A stretch of DNA of 64,000 nt from Amoebophrya sp. A120 (lineage: Eukaryota; Sar; Dinophyceae; Syndiniales; Amoebophryaceae): assembly GCA_905178155.1 (NCBI GenBank), contig CAJINV010000003.1, positions 9,803,979 to 9,867,978 on the forward strand. The letters run 5' to 3'. Below, one piece after another: positions 11,791 through 23,436 of the stretch. Numbering within the stretch: the first letter of the stretch is position 1; every line of letters begins with the position of its first letter. The notes beneath the pieces are model-generated. The model saw only the letters and a program-made list of their open reading frames with translations, was not told the origin of the DNA and did no database searches. A program made the position numbers and the translations under genes.

Positions 11791-12720
11791 TTGAGGTTTG
11801 CGCGGTATGGCAAGCGGGGCCGGCATACCGGCGCCCCCTATGCATTTCTCCAGTTGCTGCACCAGGGCCGTCAGGCATCGGACCTGTACATGTGGGGTGT
11901 GCGCAGGACTGCGTGGCGGTGCCGTGTCCTATCCTTCGGCCAGGGGCGCTGCTGTAGAAGGACCCCCCGCCCGCGTCAATGGCGAGGCACTATGCCGGGC
12001 AGGCAGCCCGCTCGAGCTGGCTTGCCAATGGGCCTTGTGTGGCGAAAGCGAAACAAGCGCCCTGGAGCAAAGGCCGGCTGCGGCTGCCTCGGCTCCCCCT
12101 GCGTTGGCGGGGCGGAGCTTTCTGGCGTTCCGCCCCGGCGTTCCGGCCGCTAAAGCTGCGGCCGAGGGCTCGGAGCGGCCTAGCAGAAACCGGCGCCGGG
12201 GCGCCGCTTCGCCCCCCGGTGCCAGCCCCCTCGCCGAAGTCGGGCCCTGGCGCTTTTCCGCTTCCCCGCGGGCCTCATCCTGGCGTGACCTTGAGTGGCA
12301 TGGAGGCTCGAGACCCTGCCGGCGCGCGGGTCTGTTAATCTTTTCAAGCAGCTAGAGCTGCCCCGCAGCGCTATGACTTTCGGGCGCATTGTCGCGGGCG
12401 GCGGCAGGGAACAGGGGGACGGCGCGGCTGTGCCGCCCGCTCGGTGGGGCATCAGTCGCGTCGCGTCCTTCCCCGGGGGCAACGCTCCCTGCGCCTCTGC
12501 GCCCCAGTGGCTGGGCGCCTTGTATCTATGGCAGCAGGGCACCCGCGCGATGTGCGCGGCTTGTGACTTGGGCACCACCTCACGAACATGCACACCGTAA
12601 CCGATGCCACTCCTGCGCGCCTGTGGCATGGTAGTGCGTGCCCGTCGGTTGGCCGGCACGGACTCAGGCACGCAAATCAAAAAACGACCCAACAGGAATG
12701 CCACTCCAAAGGTGGCAACT
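11791..12720. other. GC-rich block without a credible gene
   Basis: An isolated island of GC-rich sequence inside AT-richer DNA. Long frames are open on both strands at once (for example 11798-12355 on plus and 12180-12755 on minus), which is typical of stop-poor composition rather than coding. No motif or splice pattern supports a gene. Confidence 0.5.
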
Positions 12721-13138
12721 CCTTGGCGGCGGTCAGTGAAGAGTCGGCGACCCATCGAGATCTGGTGGCGCAGTGTCGCAGGGAAGATCCTCTGCGCGCT
12801 TGATAGTGTAATTCTATTCGAGGCAGTCCCCTTCGATTATCCTCCTCCCCCGTCCTCTATCTCGGTCTCATAATAGCCTTGGTTGGTAGTCTTTCGCTGC
12901 TTGGGGCTCTTCTGCGCACTTACGCTTATAGTTCCACTTTTGTTCTTCTCCACACGTCCTCGGCCGATCTTGTTAGTGTTACACTATCCGTCTTCGTTTT
13001 CCTTCTATGAAACATGAACTTGACTCTATGGCATGACTAACTCTACAGCACCCCTGCGCCTGGGGTAACCTAACGCATTATATATAATATATAAACCAAT
13101 TGGATTGATTGAATTGGATTAGTATCGGATGGATGGAG
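12721..13138. other. AT-rich spacer with a TATATAATATATAAA tract
   Basis: An alternating AT tract lies at about 13078-13095, directly left of the duplicated repeat region. No gene recognised. Confidence 0.5.
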
Positions 13139-14157
13139 CAATGGAGTGGGGCGGACTCGGGGTTGTAAGAGCTCCGTCGAGTGTTTTCATGAGCTAGACT
13201 TGACCACGCTTACTAGATTTTAGTAGAGGCGGCTAACGGTGAACCTGCACCCCGCCCACGTATCATACAAACCCCGGGCTTATCGACATGCTTAAGGGGG
13301 ACGGGGAAATCAGCCCAACGCTGGCAGACCCACCGATAGTCTTATACCGGCCAATGTAATAACTTCACGCGCCAGACGGGAGCACACGTCGAACCCTAAA
13401 CCCTGTCTAAGTTATCACTTATCAGTCTCTTACGTACTAGTTTTTCTAACAATACAAAGTCTTATTTTTTTCATGCATCTCACCTCGGCCTGTTTGACAT
13501 TTTTTCTTTTCGAACCCTTTTGTGGAAGATAAACATTTGGATCCAATTAGTAGCACCACGGGCATGTGCACACACACCGCCCTGGAGGCGGCATGCAATG
13601 CACAGCACTGGGAACAGGATCTTCTTTATCTTTTTTCAAGAAGGTAGCTTTACTTTTCTTTTCCTGAAGGAGCACTACTTTTGTTGTCGTTAGAATAAAC
13701 AAAACTACCGCCTCTGCATGTTGTGGCCGAGGTGCATACAAAACGCAGGACCGAACTTTTTCCATCTAGTGCCACCGAGCCGCGCAGTGGTCTTGTGCGC
13801 TACCACTAGAGTTAGGTCGAGGCGGGCGCTAGCGCTACGCGGCATGTACTACACGATCACGCAAGGGCGACGGCCACGGCAGTTAAGCGATCCGCGGACC
13901 GCAATGCAAATTTTTTAGCCACCTCGGTGGGCCCCGCGAACGTCACGCGTGTCGCCGCAACTGCTGACGCAACAGCAGTGCGGGGGATGTAATAAGCTAA
14001 GCCTTTGAGGCCTATTCTAGGCATCCCCGTCTAAGTAACGCCGGTCGATGAGTTCCTACATGTTTATCTCCTGCTGCAACAGGGGCGCTAAGTATAACGA
14101 ACTTCTAAACTATATCATCGCCGGGAATAGGTCTTTTAACTAGTAGAGCTCTTCTAA
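13139..14157. repeat. Large direct repeat, copy A (about 1.02 kb)
   Basis: This unit recurs to the right from 14160. Shared landmarks are AATGGAGTGGGGCG at the start, CTTGACCACGCTTACTAGAT, AGAGGCGGCTAACG, GCCGGCCAATGTAATAAC, GGATCCAA followed by TAGTAGCACCACGGGC (near 13540), CGCCCTGGAGGCGGCATGC, and GGCGCTAGCGCTACGCGG near 13827. A two-unit telomere-like motif, CCCTAAACCCTG, sits at about 13393. No convincing open frame spans the unit. The strong conservation of many short blocks with diverged linkers suggests an old duplication. Confidence 0.85.
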
Positions 14158-14159
14158 GT

Positions 14160-15620
14160 TAATGGAGTGGGGCGAACTCGGGGCTGTAAGAGCTCCGGCG
14201 AGTGCTTTCATGAGCTAGACTTGACCACGCTTACTAGATTTTACTAGAGGCGGCTAACGATGAACCTGCACCCCGCCCACGTATCATACAAAACCCAGGG
14301 GAAGCACGCATGCATATAGGGGGGACGGGGAAATTGGCCCTACCCAGGCAGGCCCACCGGGAGTCTTATGCCGGCCAATGTAATAACTTCACGCGCCAGA
14401 CGGGAGCACACGTCGAACCCTAAACCCTGTCTAAGTTATCAGTCACACACTTACACACTAGTTTATTTTCTTCTAACAATACAAATCTTAATTCTTTTTT
14501 TTTCATGCGCCTCGCCTCGGCCTGATTGACATTTTTTTTTCGAGCCCTTTCGTTGAAGATAAAATTTCGGATCCAACTAGTAGCACCACGGGCGTGTACC
14601 TACACACCGCCCTGGAGGCGGCATGCAATGCACCGCACTGGCTCCAGCACTCGGATCGGATCGGAGTGGCGAGTGGTGGGGCGGTCCAGAACTTTAAGAG
14701 TGCAGCTGGAGCTTTCATGAGCTAAAACTTGGCCACGCTTGCCAGCTTTAGTAGAGGCGGCTAACGATGAACCTGCGCCCCTCCCTCGTGTCATACGAAA
14801 ACCCAGGGCAAATACGCATGCATACAGGGGGGATCGGAGTGGGGCGAGTGGCGAGTGGTGGGGCGGTCCAGAACTTTAAGAGTACAGCTGGAGCTGTAAG
14901 AGCTCCGGCGAGTTTTTTTCATGAGCTAAACTTGACCACGCGCGCTAGATTTTAGTAGAGGCGGCTAACGATGAACCTGCGCCCCCCCCTCATGCCATAC
15001 AAAGCTCAGGAGTCAGGAGTGGGGGCGTACTCGGGGCTGTAAGAGCTCCGACGAGTGTTTTCATGAGCTACACTAGACCACGCGTACTAGTTTTAGTAGA
15101 GGCGGCACCCCGCCCACGCGGCTTCTTTAGTAGAGGCGGCTTCTTTCTCCTAGTGGAGATATACTGGCGTAATGGTGGGGACGGCTCACTGCGCACTAGA
15201 CTCGCCGATGGGAATTTACGATCTAACTGTTTACTTTGCCGTACGAAAATTTTCTTTGATCTACTTCCTTGAACTGCTCGACTGTGGATTTAGTATACAA
15301 ACTCTACCGCCTTCTTGTTTTTTTGGCCGAGGTGTCTAGGGCGCTACTAGTGCCACTGATCCGCACAGTGGGCTTCCGCGCTGCGAATATTTTTAGGTCG
15401 TCGAAGGTGGGCGCTAGCGCTACGCGGAATGTACTACACCATCAGGCATATAGTGACGGCCACGGCAATGCAGTCGCTCAGACCACCATGCAAAATTATC
15501 TAGCCTCGCCATGAGGTCCCGGCGAACGCCACGCCTTTCGCCGCATCTGCTGGCGCAACAGCAGTGCGAGGGATGGACTATCTTAAGCCTCTTCATCCCT
15601 TTTCTATACTAGTACTACCG
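14160..15620. repeat. Large direct repeat, copy B, internally expanded
   Basis: Copy B follows copy A almost directly and keeps the same order of landmarks, including CCCTAAACCCTG near 14417. It is longer because the GTGGGGCG...AGAGGCGGCTAACGATGAACCTG portion has been repeated three more times, beginning near 14665, 14836 and 15017, with the last copy truncated. The right-hand part (GGCGCTAGCGCTACGCGG near 15410, GCAACAGCAGTGCG near 15555) matches the right part of copy A. This is therefore a tandem duplication with nested secondary duplications. No gene identified inside. Confidence 0.8.
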
Positions 15621-15974
15621 GTCGGCGTGCTATGTAAGGTTAAATCCCTAGAGCACCAGGGGAGCTAAAAAAATAACTTCTTCACCGCCGGGCGCTACAC
15701 CAGTACTACTTTTTTCCATTTTTTTTCTTTTACTACTCGTTGGAAGCCGAGCGCACCCGCCAACTCCTGAGAACTCTCGTTTATTCTGCAAGTCATATTT
15801 CTACGGGCGAGTCGGGTTTTCTTGCTAGAAGTTTAGTCTCAGACTTACGCCTTCATACTATCAATGCGGGGATTGCGCTTGCTTGCGCAAGAATATGTCC
15901 GCGCCGTCAAAATTTTAGAATACTATACATAGAGATAGAAGTCTTGGTCTTGGAGATCGCTTCATGGATGACTT
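15621..15974. other. Spacer, nothing recognised
   Basis: AT-rich sequence between the repeat region and the stop codon of the EDR2_C gene. It would hold the 3' UTR of that gene. Confidence 0.4.
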
Positions 15975-17066
15975 TCACTTGACGTAAATTTTCTTTCCAT
16001 GCAGGTTTGGTCGGAAGTTTTTTATTCCCATGTAAAATAACAAGCGCTCTGGTAGAAGGTCGTCATCTTTAGCCTCCACCAGGAAAGCGAGCCGCGCATG
16101 TCGCCCGTCCGTCGACGCGACGTATTCCCAGGCCATTTTCGTTGTTGCGCAAAACATGCTGCTGAACTTCCGAGTGTCGACGTAGATCTCCAGGACACGG
16201 CACTGGGACGCTAGGTTTCCCTCCAGAGGACGCAGCTGTGTCGATTTGGTCAGCAAAATCGGCTTGCCCGCATATCCGACCAAAAATTTTGGAAACCCGT
16301 CCATTTCCATGCCCTTCAAGCTCTCCGGGCAAAACGTCCACAGCCATTTGAGTGGGAGGGACCGCACAGACTCCCCTGCGCGGAGCAGCTTCCGCCAATG
16401 ACGAACGTGCTTCAGCTTGTGGAGCTGCAAGTCGGTTAGACCCGAGGGGAAAAGAACAGTGGAGACTAGGAAATCCTCCCTGGCTGCACGGTTCATGCCG
16501 TCTGCTGTTCTCTTGGCATACTCCTGATACTCCACCTCGAGCACGTCCAGCACGTCAGGCGCGAGTGTGTAGTACGTGAGTCCGTTCCAGCCATTGTCGT
16601 CCATCGGATAGGTTTTTGTCAAAACGGATGGGGATGTTTTGGGAATGGATATGTGGCAAACCAGCACGTAGGGCACAGCAAATGCTTCGCGGTACTTGGG
16701 ATGTTTCGGCCATTTGTCGGAATGTTGCTGGGGTAAGTCCACCAGAATCTTGTTCACAGGCATGATCCCTTCGTAGCCCCCTGGAAGCAGTACGTACAAA
16801 GGTGAGCCCGAAGGCTCCTTTTTTTTCGTTTTCGTATATCCTTTCTGGCGGATATGGAAGAAACTGGGATCCAGGGCAGGCGAAACCTGAGCGATGCCCT
16901 CAACCTCGGGACGAGTGTCGGGATACAGCTCAAAGCCGCGCGCCGTCTCACCAGCTACTTCGCCGCAGAGTAAGCCGCTGTGGGTACTACTCGCCCGTCC
17001 TGGCATGGCATCCAAATGAAAAGCTCCATCACAGTCTACCTCTTTGACTTCATCAGGCCGTTGCAC
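15975..17066 (-). CDS. EDR2 C-terminal domain (DUF1336) protein
   Basis: The open frame runs from just after a stop at about 17069 to the TGA at 15975. It has no ATG until codon 21 (17006), so the protein is 343 residues from that Met, or longer if an upstream exon is spliced on. The C-terminal part carries the hallmarks of the EDR2_C/DUF1336 family, counting from the frame's first codon: FPKFLVGYAGKPILLTK (258-274), then VLEIYVDTRKFSSMF (291-305), then LAFLVEAKDDDLLPERLL (326-343). The last matches the family's AFL-[IV]-x-A...LPERLLG block. The region from LYVLLPGGYEG (90-100) would be the start of the domain. In plants this domain follows PH and START domains and is linked to lipid binding and membrane association; neither partner is visible here. 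No transmembrane segment is evident. Confidence 0.87.
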   Translation of the reverse strand: MQRPDEVKEVDCDGAFHLDAMPGRASSTHSGLLCGEVAGETARGFELYPDTRPEVEGIAQVSPALDPSFFHIRQKGYTKTKKKEPSGSPLYVLLPGGYEGIMPVNKILVDLPQQHSDKWPKHPKYREAFAVPYVLVCHISIPKTSPSVLTKTYPMDDNGWNGLTYYTLAPDVLDVLEVEYQEYAKRTADGMNRAAREDFLVSTVLFPSGLTDLQLHKLKHVRHWRKLLRAGESVRSLPLKWLWTFCPESLKGMEMDGFPKFLVGYAGKPILLTKSTQLRPLEGNLASQCRVLEIYVDTRKFSSMFCATTKMAWEYVASTDGRHARLAFLVEAKDDDLLPERLLFYMGIKNFRPNLHGKKIYVK

Positions 17067-17084
17067 TTATCAATTGTTTGATAA
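17067..17084. repeat. Small hairpin TTATCAA-TTGT-TTGATAA
   Basis: A perfect 7-bp inverted repeat with a 4-base loop sits directly upstream of the EDR2_C open frame (minus orientation). It may be a chance AT-rich palindrome; no role is assigned. Confidence 0.55.
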
Positions 17085-18540
17085 TCGACGAAAAAAAATT
17101 CCGCAGCTGCCTTGCCTGAAAGTGCATGACCGTCAACATCTATGCCAGGTTTATCCTCATTCCCTTTTATTTTCTCTGCAGCACACGATCAAACAGTAAC
17201 AGCTAGAAGCTGTTTTTTCTGAGCCGCGGCATCTTTTTCTGACTCATTCACATTCAGAAACAACAGCTACAAATGGGCACATGCCTCGGTAGGTCCAAGC
17301 TACAAGTGAGATCATGTCTCCGCGGGCAAAAGTCTGGCTCAATATCCAGCGTTACGCGTTGATTGGCGATTGCAATACATACTTCCGGCAGTGCTGGAAC
17401 TGTAAAAGCAAATCAATGTAACAACAGACACAGATAGAAATCGTAAAAATGACTGAAGCGGAATGCCGCTGCGGCTGCGGTTCTTCCCACCTTCGAACCT
17501 CGGCGGCGCCGCCTTTTTCGTTTCACATGCGCCCAGTGAATCTGAATGCGCCCAGTTCCCTACAGTAGGTTTGAGATACTGTCTTCAGACCGTTTCTCAA
17601 TTGCGTGCGCCTCCCTACAGTGCCTACAGCACATCACTGGCTTGGAGTGAACAGCTGGGATAAGACTCCAACAGGAATAAGATTAGCCCTTAGCTCCCAC
17701 CGGGAACAAGATCACCTCTTACTCTGCTCGCATCTCTTGGCGCGCGAGTAACTGCCTGACTTATGCGGCTAATGAATCCTGAGACTGAGAGCAACGGAAA
17801 CAAGATCAGACATTCCATCTGCCACAAGTTTGCAAGCTTCTCATGTTTGTTATACGTATTTATTATTAGGAATCTTGAATAAAATGATAAAAATGACTGC
17901 GATGAGTTTTTCCCTCTATAGATGGACTTGGCGATGATAGCGCTGCTCTGGTGCCCGAGCATGCCGGAAAGTCGCCTTGCGAACTGCTGCAACTTCGTAC
18001 TAGTGCCCTTCATACCCGACTCCGCAGATTTACTCCCTGCGCCAGGCTGTAAACCTAAGGGTTATTTTTCTGGTCGGCCTATTGTTTCGAGCAAAAATAA
18101 CGAAGCGCACTACGCCTATGCTAAAGATTCTACAAGCAGTTCCTATCTAAGTACTTAAATGCATGTCCGGCACAGGTGGATGCGTGCAGATCGCCAATCC
18201 ATGAAGTCCGAGGCTCTGACGCCACGCATCCCGTGACCATTCCGCCGGCCAAAAACCATAGGTAGGTGGCTTGAACAAGCAAGGCGTGGCCGTGCCAAAC
18301 CAGCGACCATCTCTACCACCGCCCAACTGCATTTCGCACCTTGTGCGATTTTGGATCCACCCTTACTTACCACTACGAGACCCCCAGCAGTCACACGGGC
18401 AGGCTCCGGGTTCGGATGTATCGCTGCCCTCCACCAACCGGGCGGGGACGCCGGCAACAAAAAATTTCGGGTGCGCGGGAGCGCGCTGCACACCCCAGCA
18501 TATGCATACTCATATTGTTCGTAGGTAATCAAACGACAAC
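17085..18540. other. Intergenic, nothing recognised
   Basis: AT-richer spacer upstream of the EDR2_C gene. Open frames are short and unstructured. No RNA gene or repeat was recognised. Confidence 0.45.
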
Positions 18541-20700
18541 CCGCCGGAGCTTGCTTCCCCAGATAAGTGGCGGCCGGCGCTGGGGCCGACCCGTCTCCCT
18601 CTTCGCCCGCCGCCCCCTACCCGCCGCTGCGCTTTTGCGTTTTCTCTCCACCCGCCCCAAAGCCTCCGCCCTGGGCCGCAGGTGGAGGGGGTGACCCCGG
18701 CGGCGCGCCGGGGGCGGCGCCTCCTGCTCTAGCCCAGGGCAAAATAAGCTTCCCGGGGGGGATACGTAAGGACCAGCGCCTCCATTTGGTGGGCGGCCTT
18801 ACGTGTTGACGGCGTTACGTGCGGGCGGCGGAGTGGTGAAACTCCTCGGGGCATTGGGGCAAACCTGGCAAGCAAGTGCGTGCGCGATAATTTGCCCAGC
18901 GCGAGAGCCACCATACCTATTCGGCAAGCCGCAAGCCGCGGGCGCGGCCCCGCCGCGCGCCCGTGCAAGACATTTCGCCAGGCGGGGGGGCGAAGGGTGG
19001 GGCGCAAAGTCCGGGCCGCCGCAACTTTTGCAAATTCCCCAGAAGCCCGCGTGCCCTGCCGAGCCACCAGAGCCGGCCACTTCTGACGCGGGGCAGGCGG
19101 GTGCAGGATTTGCTCCCCTAGCCCTGGCCAGATGGCGCGCTTGGGACATGCCCCCGCCCAACTCCCTCGCGGCCTTTTTTTGCGCACTCGCGGGAGCATG
19201 GCGAGAGTGCGCACCCCCCGGGCCGCCCTTGCCGGCCAGTCTTCCGGGCGGATTAGGAGCGCAGGCCCTTTGCTTTGTTTCCTCCCTTGTCTCTCCGGAG
19301 TCAAGGCGGCAGGCTTCCAGACATTAAGCACCTCCCTTCTACTGGGCAGCTCATGAAGGCAAAATGCTTCGCGAAAGCATTTTGCGTTTAGGAGCTGCCC
19401 AGGAGGGAAGGCGCAACGCGCCTTCCCTTCTGGGCGGTGCTCTATCATGCTGTCCGCGACTTGCAATTTTTGCCGCTTTTCCGCATTTCGCCGGACCCCC
19501 ATAGGGCGGACGGTTCGGGACAAAATCCGCCCGCACCCTTTCATCCACCAGCCCCCAACGGCGTCTTTTTGCGCGCCTTGTCATATATTTTTCCGCCGCG
19601 CCGTCGCCCGGGCCTGGGCGCCCGTGCAGGTCGGGGGCCCTGAAGCTGCATCCAGCGAGTATGGCGCCGCCGCAAGGAAATTCTCTGCCGTCGTTTTTAT
19701 TTTCGGACTCTCGTGCGGCCCAGAGAAAAAAACGCAATCTTTTCCGCCTTCCCTGATGCCCCGGCGCGTTTGTTGGTTGTTTTTTGCGTGTGGTCGTGCT
19801 GTGCTTCCGCGCACCTCCCACGCAGCCTTTTGGAACTACATCCCGCCGACTTCTCTGGCCTTCGCGCCTCTCGGCGGCTGCTCACATGGTAACAGAATAT
19901 GCCTTCGCGCTGCGTTTGCAAAAAGGTATCGCGGGCGCGCAGACCGCGCCCGCCGTCCCACATTTGGCTGCCCGAGAGTGGCCGCATGCGCCACGGCCCT
20001 CTCACAAAAATTCTGCGGCACTGGAAACGGTCCTGATTCGAGGTCTTTTGCTCTTGTTTTTCTTTGTTAGTGTTCATCTGGCGACGTAGTGCAGTGCTTC
20101 CAAAGTCTCGCGCTGCCGTTCGTATCATGACGTCATGGCGCATACCCTGACAGCCATGGGAAAGATGGCAGAAAAAGCCTACCAGAGAGCACGCGCGGCC
20201 CTACCTGATGTCGCTTCATAGCGGGGTGGGCGGGTGAAATTTCGGTTGGTCACGCAATCGAGCCAATGCATCTGCCTTGCGCCGAAGAGGGGTAAACGCC
20301 CGCGTTTACACAAGCAGAAGCAGACTCTTGCGAATTCTATGGGGAATAGGGTGAGAGGCCCAGCACTCACGTGCCGGGCATACTGCCTACCCTTGTCGCC
20401 CCTGCTCTGGCTGAACTCACAGGCTCGCTGTTTGAAGACAGCGAGCGCGCCACCTGCGTCACATGTCTCGCGCCACCCAGTCTGCCAGGCATGGCGTCGC
20501 CACCAGGGCGCATCCTCTAACAACTGGGGAGAAAAAAGATACCAGGCGCGAAGCCTGCCAGCGACTTCGCGCGATCCCCATGCCGCCTCAGGGCAGGATG
20601 GTGGGGAAAATTTGGATCGCGCGATCAAATCAGGTGGCGCTCTTTCGCCGAATCGGGCAAGTTGGCGCTTTTAGCCGGGCAGACACGTCATGAGGATGAA
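18541..20700. other. GC-rich block containing nested hairpins
   Basis: GC-rich sequence in which many frames stay open on both strands without protein-like content. The block contains the hairpin cluster annotated at 19331-19427. A short phrase CTGAACTCACAGGC recurs at about 20411 and 20756. No gene is called. Confidence 0.5.
19331..19427. repeat. Nested perfect hairpins
   Basis: An outer inverted repeat pairs TGGGCAGCTC (19343-19352) with GAGCTGCCCA (19392-19401). Inside it is an 11-bp perfect stem, GCAAAATGCTT (19359-19369) with AAGCATTTTGC (19375-19385), around a 5-base loop. The outer arms may extend through CCTCCCTTCT (from 19331) against AGGAGGGAAGG (19401-19411). A separate 10-bp perfect hairpin, GGGAAGGCGC-AAC-GCGCCTTCCC (19405-19427), follows immediately and shares bases with the outer arm, so the two folds are alternatives at that edge. 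Such a compact set of perfect stems is not expected by chance. It could be a cruciform-forming site, the remnant of a foldback element or a structured RNA. Confidence 0.85.
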
Positions 20701-22090
20701 GGACCCGCCGGACCTTACATCCCCTTCGCGTTGCCTGCTCTAGTTTTCTCTCTGCCTGAACTCACAGGCGTGCCAGCCGTTCGAAGATGCCGATGGTCAG
20801 CTTTCAGCCCCGTTGTATTAATATTCGTAACGCTTCCACCGGCGGAGCGTAGTACGTCGCTCTCGCAACTGGTACTATCTATAGCTATTTTCCTGTCATA
20901 AACACTTCAGGCACGCATGGTCACGGGCCTATCGAGCGGCATGGGCATGCTACAAAACTAAGTAAGTAAAGGATGGAAAAGGATAGTACGCAAACTCTTC
21001 TACAGTGTACCCGGTACCTTGGCTAGCGAGCAAATGACTAACATGGGACAGCCATCTTCACAGTGAAAAACACCGCCCCACCATGATACCCCACGCCGTT
21101 CAGAACAACGGAGAGCGAGATCAACCATGACCAACAACAAAAGTTACTGCTACTTAAGTCGCCTGTCTCAATATCGATTTGTGCGCAATTAACCGGAACT
21201 ATCCGCTCCGGGCGACCCCTACTCTCTCTCTCCTGCCGACCCTCTCAGAAGTTGGCAGGTCCAGTGATTAAAGCTGTTGATGGATAGACTCCACTGACTT
21301 CTTTTCCGGTTACACAAGCGTATCCACGATATCATCCTCATCATCATCTACTTATCCTGCACTGGGAGGGCGTGCATGAGGTTGCGGGGGCATCAGCTTG
21401 TGCTGGCGAAAACGGCTGTGCTGGGCATGCTGGTAAGGCTGCATTTTTCGCATGAATAGGCGCGCGCTTAAGATCTGGTCATCTTATGCCAGTGAAAGAG
21501 TTAGAGAACTTTTCTAAAAAATGGCGGAAGTTTGTCGCTTTATTGAGTAATAATAGCACCCGCCTGAAGATGCAAAAACGTATAAAAGCGAAAAGCTGGC
21601 GAAGCACGACTGTCTTCAAGCGCCGCATGACATCAAGGATGAAGCCTTTTTAGTGCGTGCTTATCGTGTTCATGTGCAGCATGATATTAGAGCCTTCCAC
21701 AACCTCATCAGTTAGCCCGCCTCGGACTCGGTCTTGCAAGAGCCCTCATCTGCCACAAAAATCAAGCGCGCAACTTTTTGTCTCAGGACAACGACAAACA
21801 GCATTTTTTTATACTTATACTAGGGTCAGCAGTCCGGCCCCTGGCCCGTATAGTGAAAGCAAAAAGTTACAGACCACTGAAGGCCGCGCAATTCGTGCGG
21901 CTAGGTAGAAAAACCGCGCGCGCTGTCGTTCGTTCGAGAAAGGAGAAACTGCGCGCCAAAAATTTCGTACAAACGCGAAAGGAAAAAGCGCCATCGGTGA
22001 CGTCCAACCGCGCTCAGGCGCGTAGCCCTTAAAGAACTCATCGGCGAAGGGCCCCCATGCATAAAAAACCCATCTCGTCTGTCCCCGCGT
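20701..22090. other. Intergenic, nothing recognised
   Basis: Composition drops back to near 45-50% GC. No gene, RNA or repeat was recognised. Confidence 0.45.
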
Positions 22091-22094
22091 TGTG

Positions 22095-22960
22095 TTCACC
22101 GGTCGCAGGGGAGGGCATTAGCCCGCCGTGCTCGCCCGCGATGCAGGTGTGCACTGGCTAATCGCACGGCCTGCCTGCCTGCCCTCGCCTGTTCCCGGTC
22201 CCCGCAGCCGAACGGGGAGCCATCGGCGCCCCCACCGGCCGCGTGCTGCCGCCCCCGCTCGCCGCCCCCGCGTGCAGCCGCCCTCGACTTCCACCCGCCC
22301 GCCCGCACACATTGTCCTGCGGCTGACCCCGGCCGCCTGCCTTCCCCCGCTCGTGCTGCGGCCAGTCCCCGCCCCCGGGCGGCCGGCCCGGCCCGCCCTG
22401 GCCCGCGTTTCCCGCCCCCGCCCAACACCAGCCTCAACCCTGTTGCTTCCTTTGCCTGCCCGCCCGGCCCCGGGCCGCGGCCGCCTTGGGGAGCGCGGCA
22501 CCCCGCATAATTCCCCGCCCCCGCCCGGCCGCCGTACCGCGCCGCGGCCGCCTGCAAGTGGGGCGCGGCCCCCCCGATTCCCCGCCTTTTGACGCCCCTT
22601 GCCGGCCGCCTGCCCGCCCGGCCCCGGCCCCCCCCGCCCTTGGCCGCGGCCGCCCGCCGGGGCGGGATGCGCTGCCGCCCCTATACACTCGTCGCCCCCT
22701 GTTGTGGCCGCCTGCCCGCCCCGAGCCGGTCTCCGCCGGGGGGGTGGGGGGCGCGGCCCCCCCCCCGTTCCCCGCCCCCGCAACTTTCCGCTCCCTGCTA
22801 CCTGCCCGCCCGGCCCGCGGCCGCCGGAAGGGGGACGCGGCCCCTCCCATTCCCCGCCCCCGCAGCTGGCCGCTCCCTGCCGCCGGCCCGCCCGGCCCCG
22901 GCCCGGCCCCCCCGCGTGCCTCGCGCGTTACGCGACGCGCAGCGCGTTACGCGCGCCCGC
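22095..22960. repeat. Extreme C-rich minisatellite
   Basis: A nearly pure G+C tract with a strong C bias on the plus strand. The phrase CTGCCCGCCCGGCCC recurs in full or part near 22454, 22607, 22711, 22800 and 22885. It is associated with GCGGCCCCCCC, TTCCCCGCCCCCGC and CGCTCCCTGC blocks, indicating degenerate units of roughly 90-150 bases. Dense C runs on one strand and G runs on the other would favour G-quadruplex or i-motif structures. All long open frames here are composition artefacts. Confidence 0.8.
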
Positions 22961-22989
22961 GCTCGCGTCTTGAAATTTTTTGCCGTTTT

Positions 22990-23436
22990 TCTGTGGCCAG
23001 GGGCTTTTGTTTTATCTACTCCGTAGTCCGTGTCTATAGACAAGTGGAGCTCTGGTGCGACACTTCGAAAAGTTTTCTCTTGAGCTCTCCATACGACTTT
23101 TTCCGCGTTGCTGGCTGAGGATATCAAATCCAGATCCTCGTCCGCGGTGGCATTTGAACTGTTGTCGCGGCAGAACAAGTGGCCCGCGTCTGTAATATCC
23201 ACACCAAATTCGTCATGCTGCGAAACCGAGGAAGCCAGCTTTCCATTCTCTCCGTCGAGCAATGTCGGCAATGCTGTGCTTGAGGTGCCCGCGCCTTTGG
23301 GACCTCTCTTTCCACCACCCAGCACGGAGGGCCCGGCGCAACACCATCTCCGCGGCTGGCGCATTATACCCGAGTGAATTTTCTGGCGTTTAAAGGGCCT
23401 ATTGTAGGATCGAAAGTCTTCACTCTGTGGACGCAC
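22990..23436 (-). CDS. Possible exon, unrecognised
   Basis: A minus-strand frame enters from a potential acceptor (GTCCACAG, about 23427) and reads a polar, protein-like stretch with an ATG at about 23364. Segments such as DEFGVDITDAGHLFC and ATADEDLDLISSASN look unlike the Arg/Pro/Gly strings of neighbouring GC-rich frames. A potential donor (GGA/GTAGAT) is present near 23030, after which the frame runs into the C-rich minisatellite. It could be one exon of a gene whose other parts are not visible, or a chance frame. Confidence 0.28.

Noticed and set aside
13390-13406. Interstitial telomere repeats (CCCTAAACCCTG here, also near 14417 and 25026)
   Set aside because: At most two units are present at each site. 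The first two are simply copies of the duplicated 1-kb repeat. This is too short to claim a telomeric origin.
22118-22783. Gly/Arg-rich 221-codon frame resembling an RGG protein
   Set aside because: The sequence is an almost pure G+C minisatellite in which all frames lack stops. The Gly/Arg/Ala/Pro content follows from composition alone.
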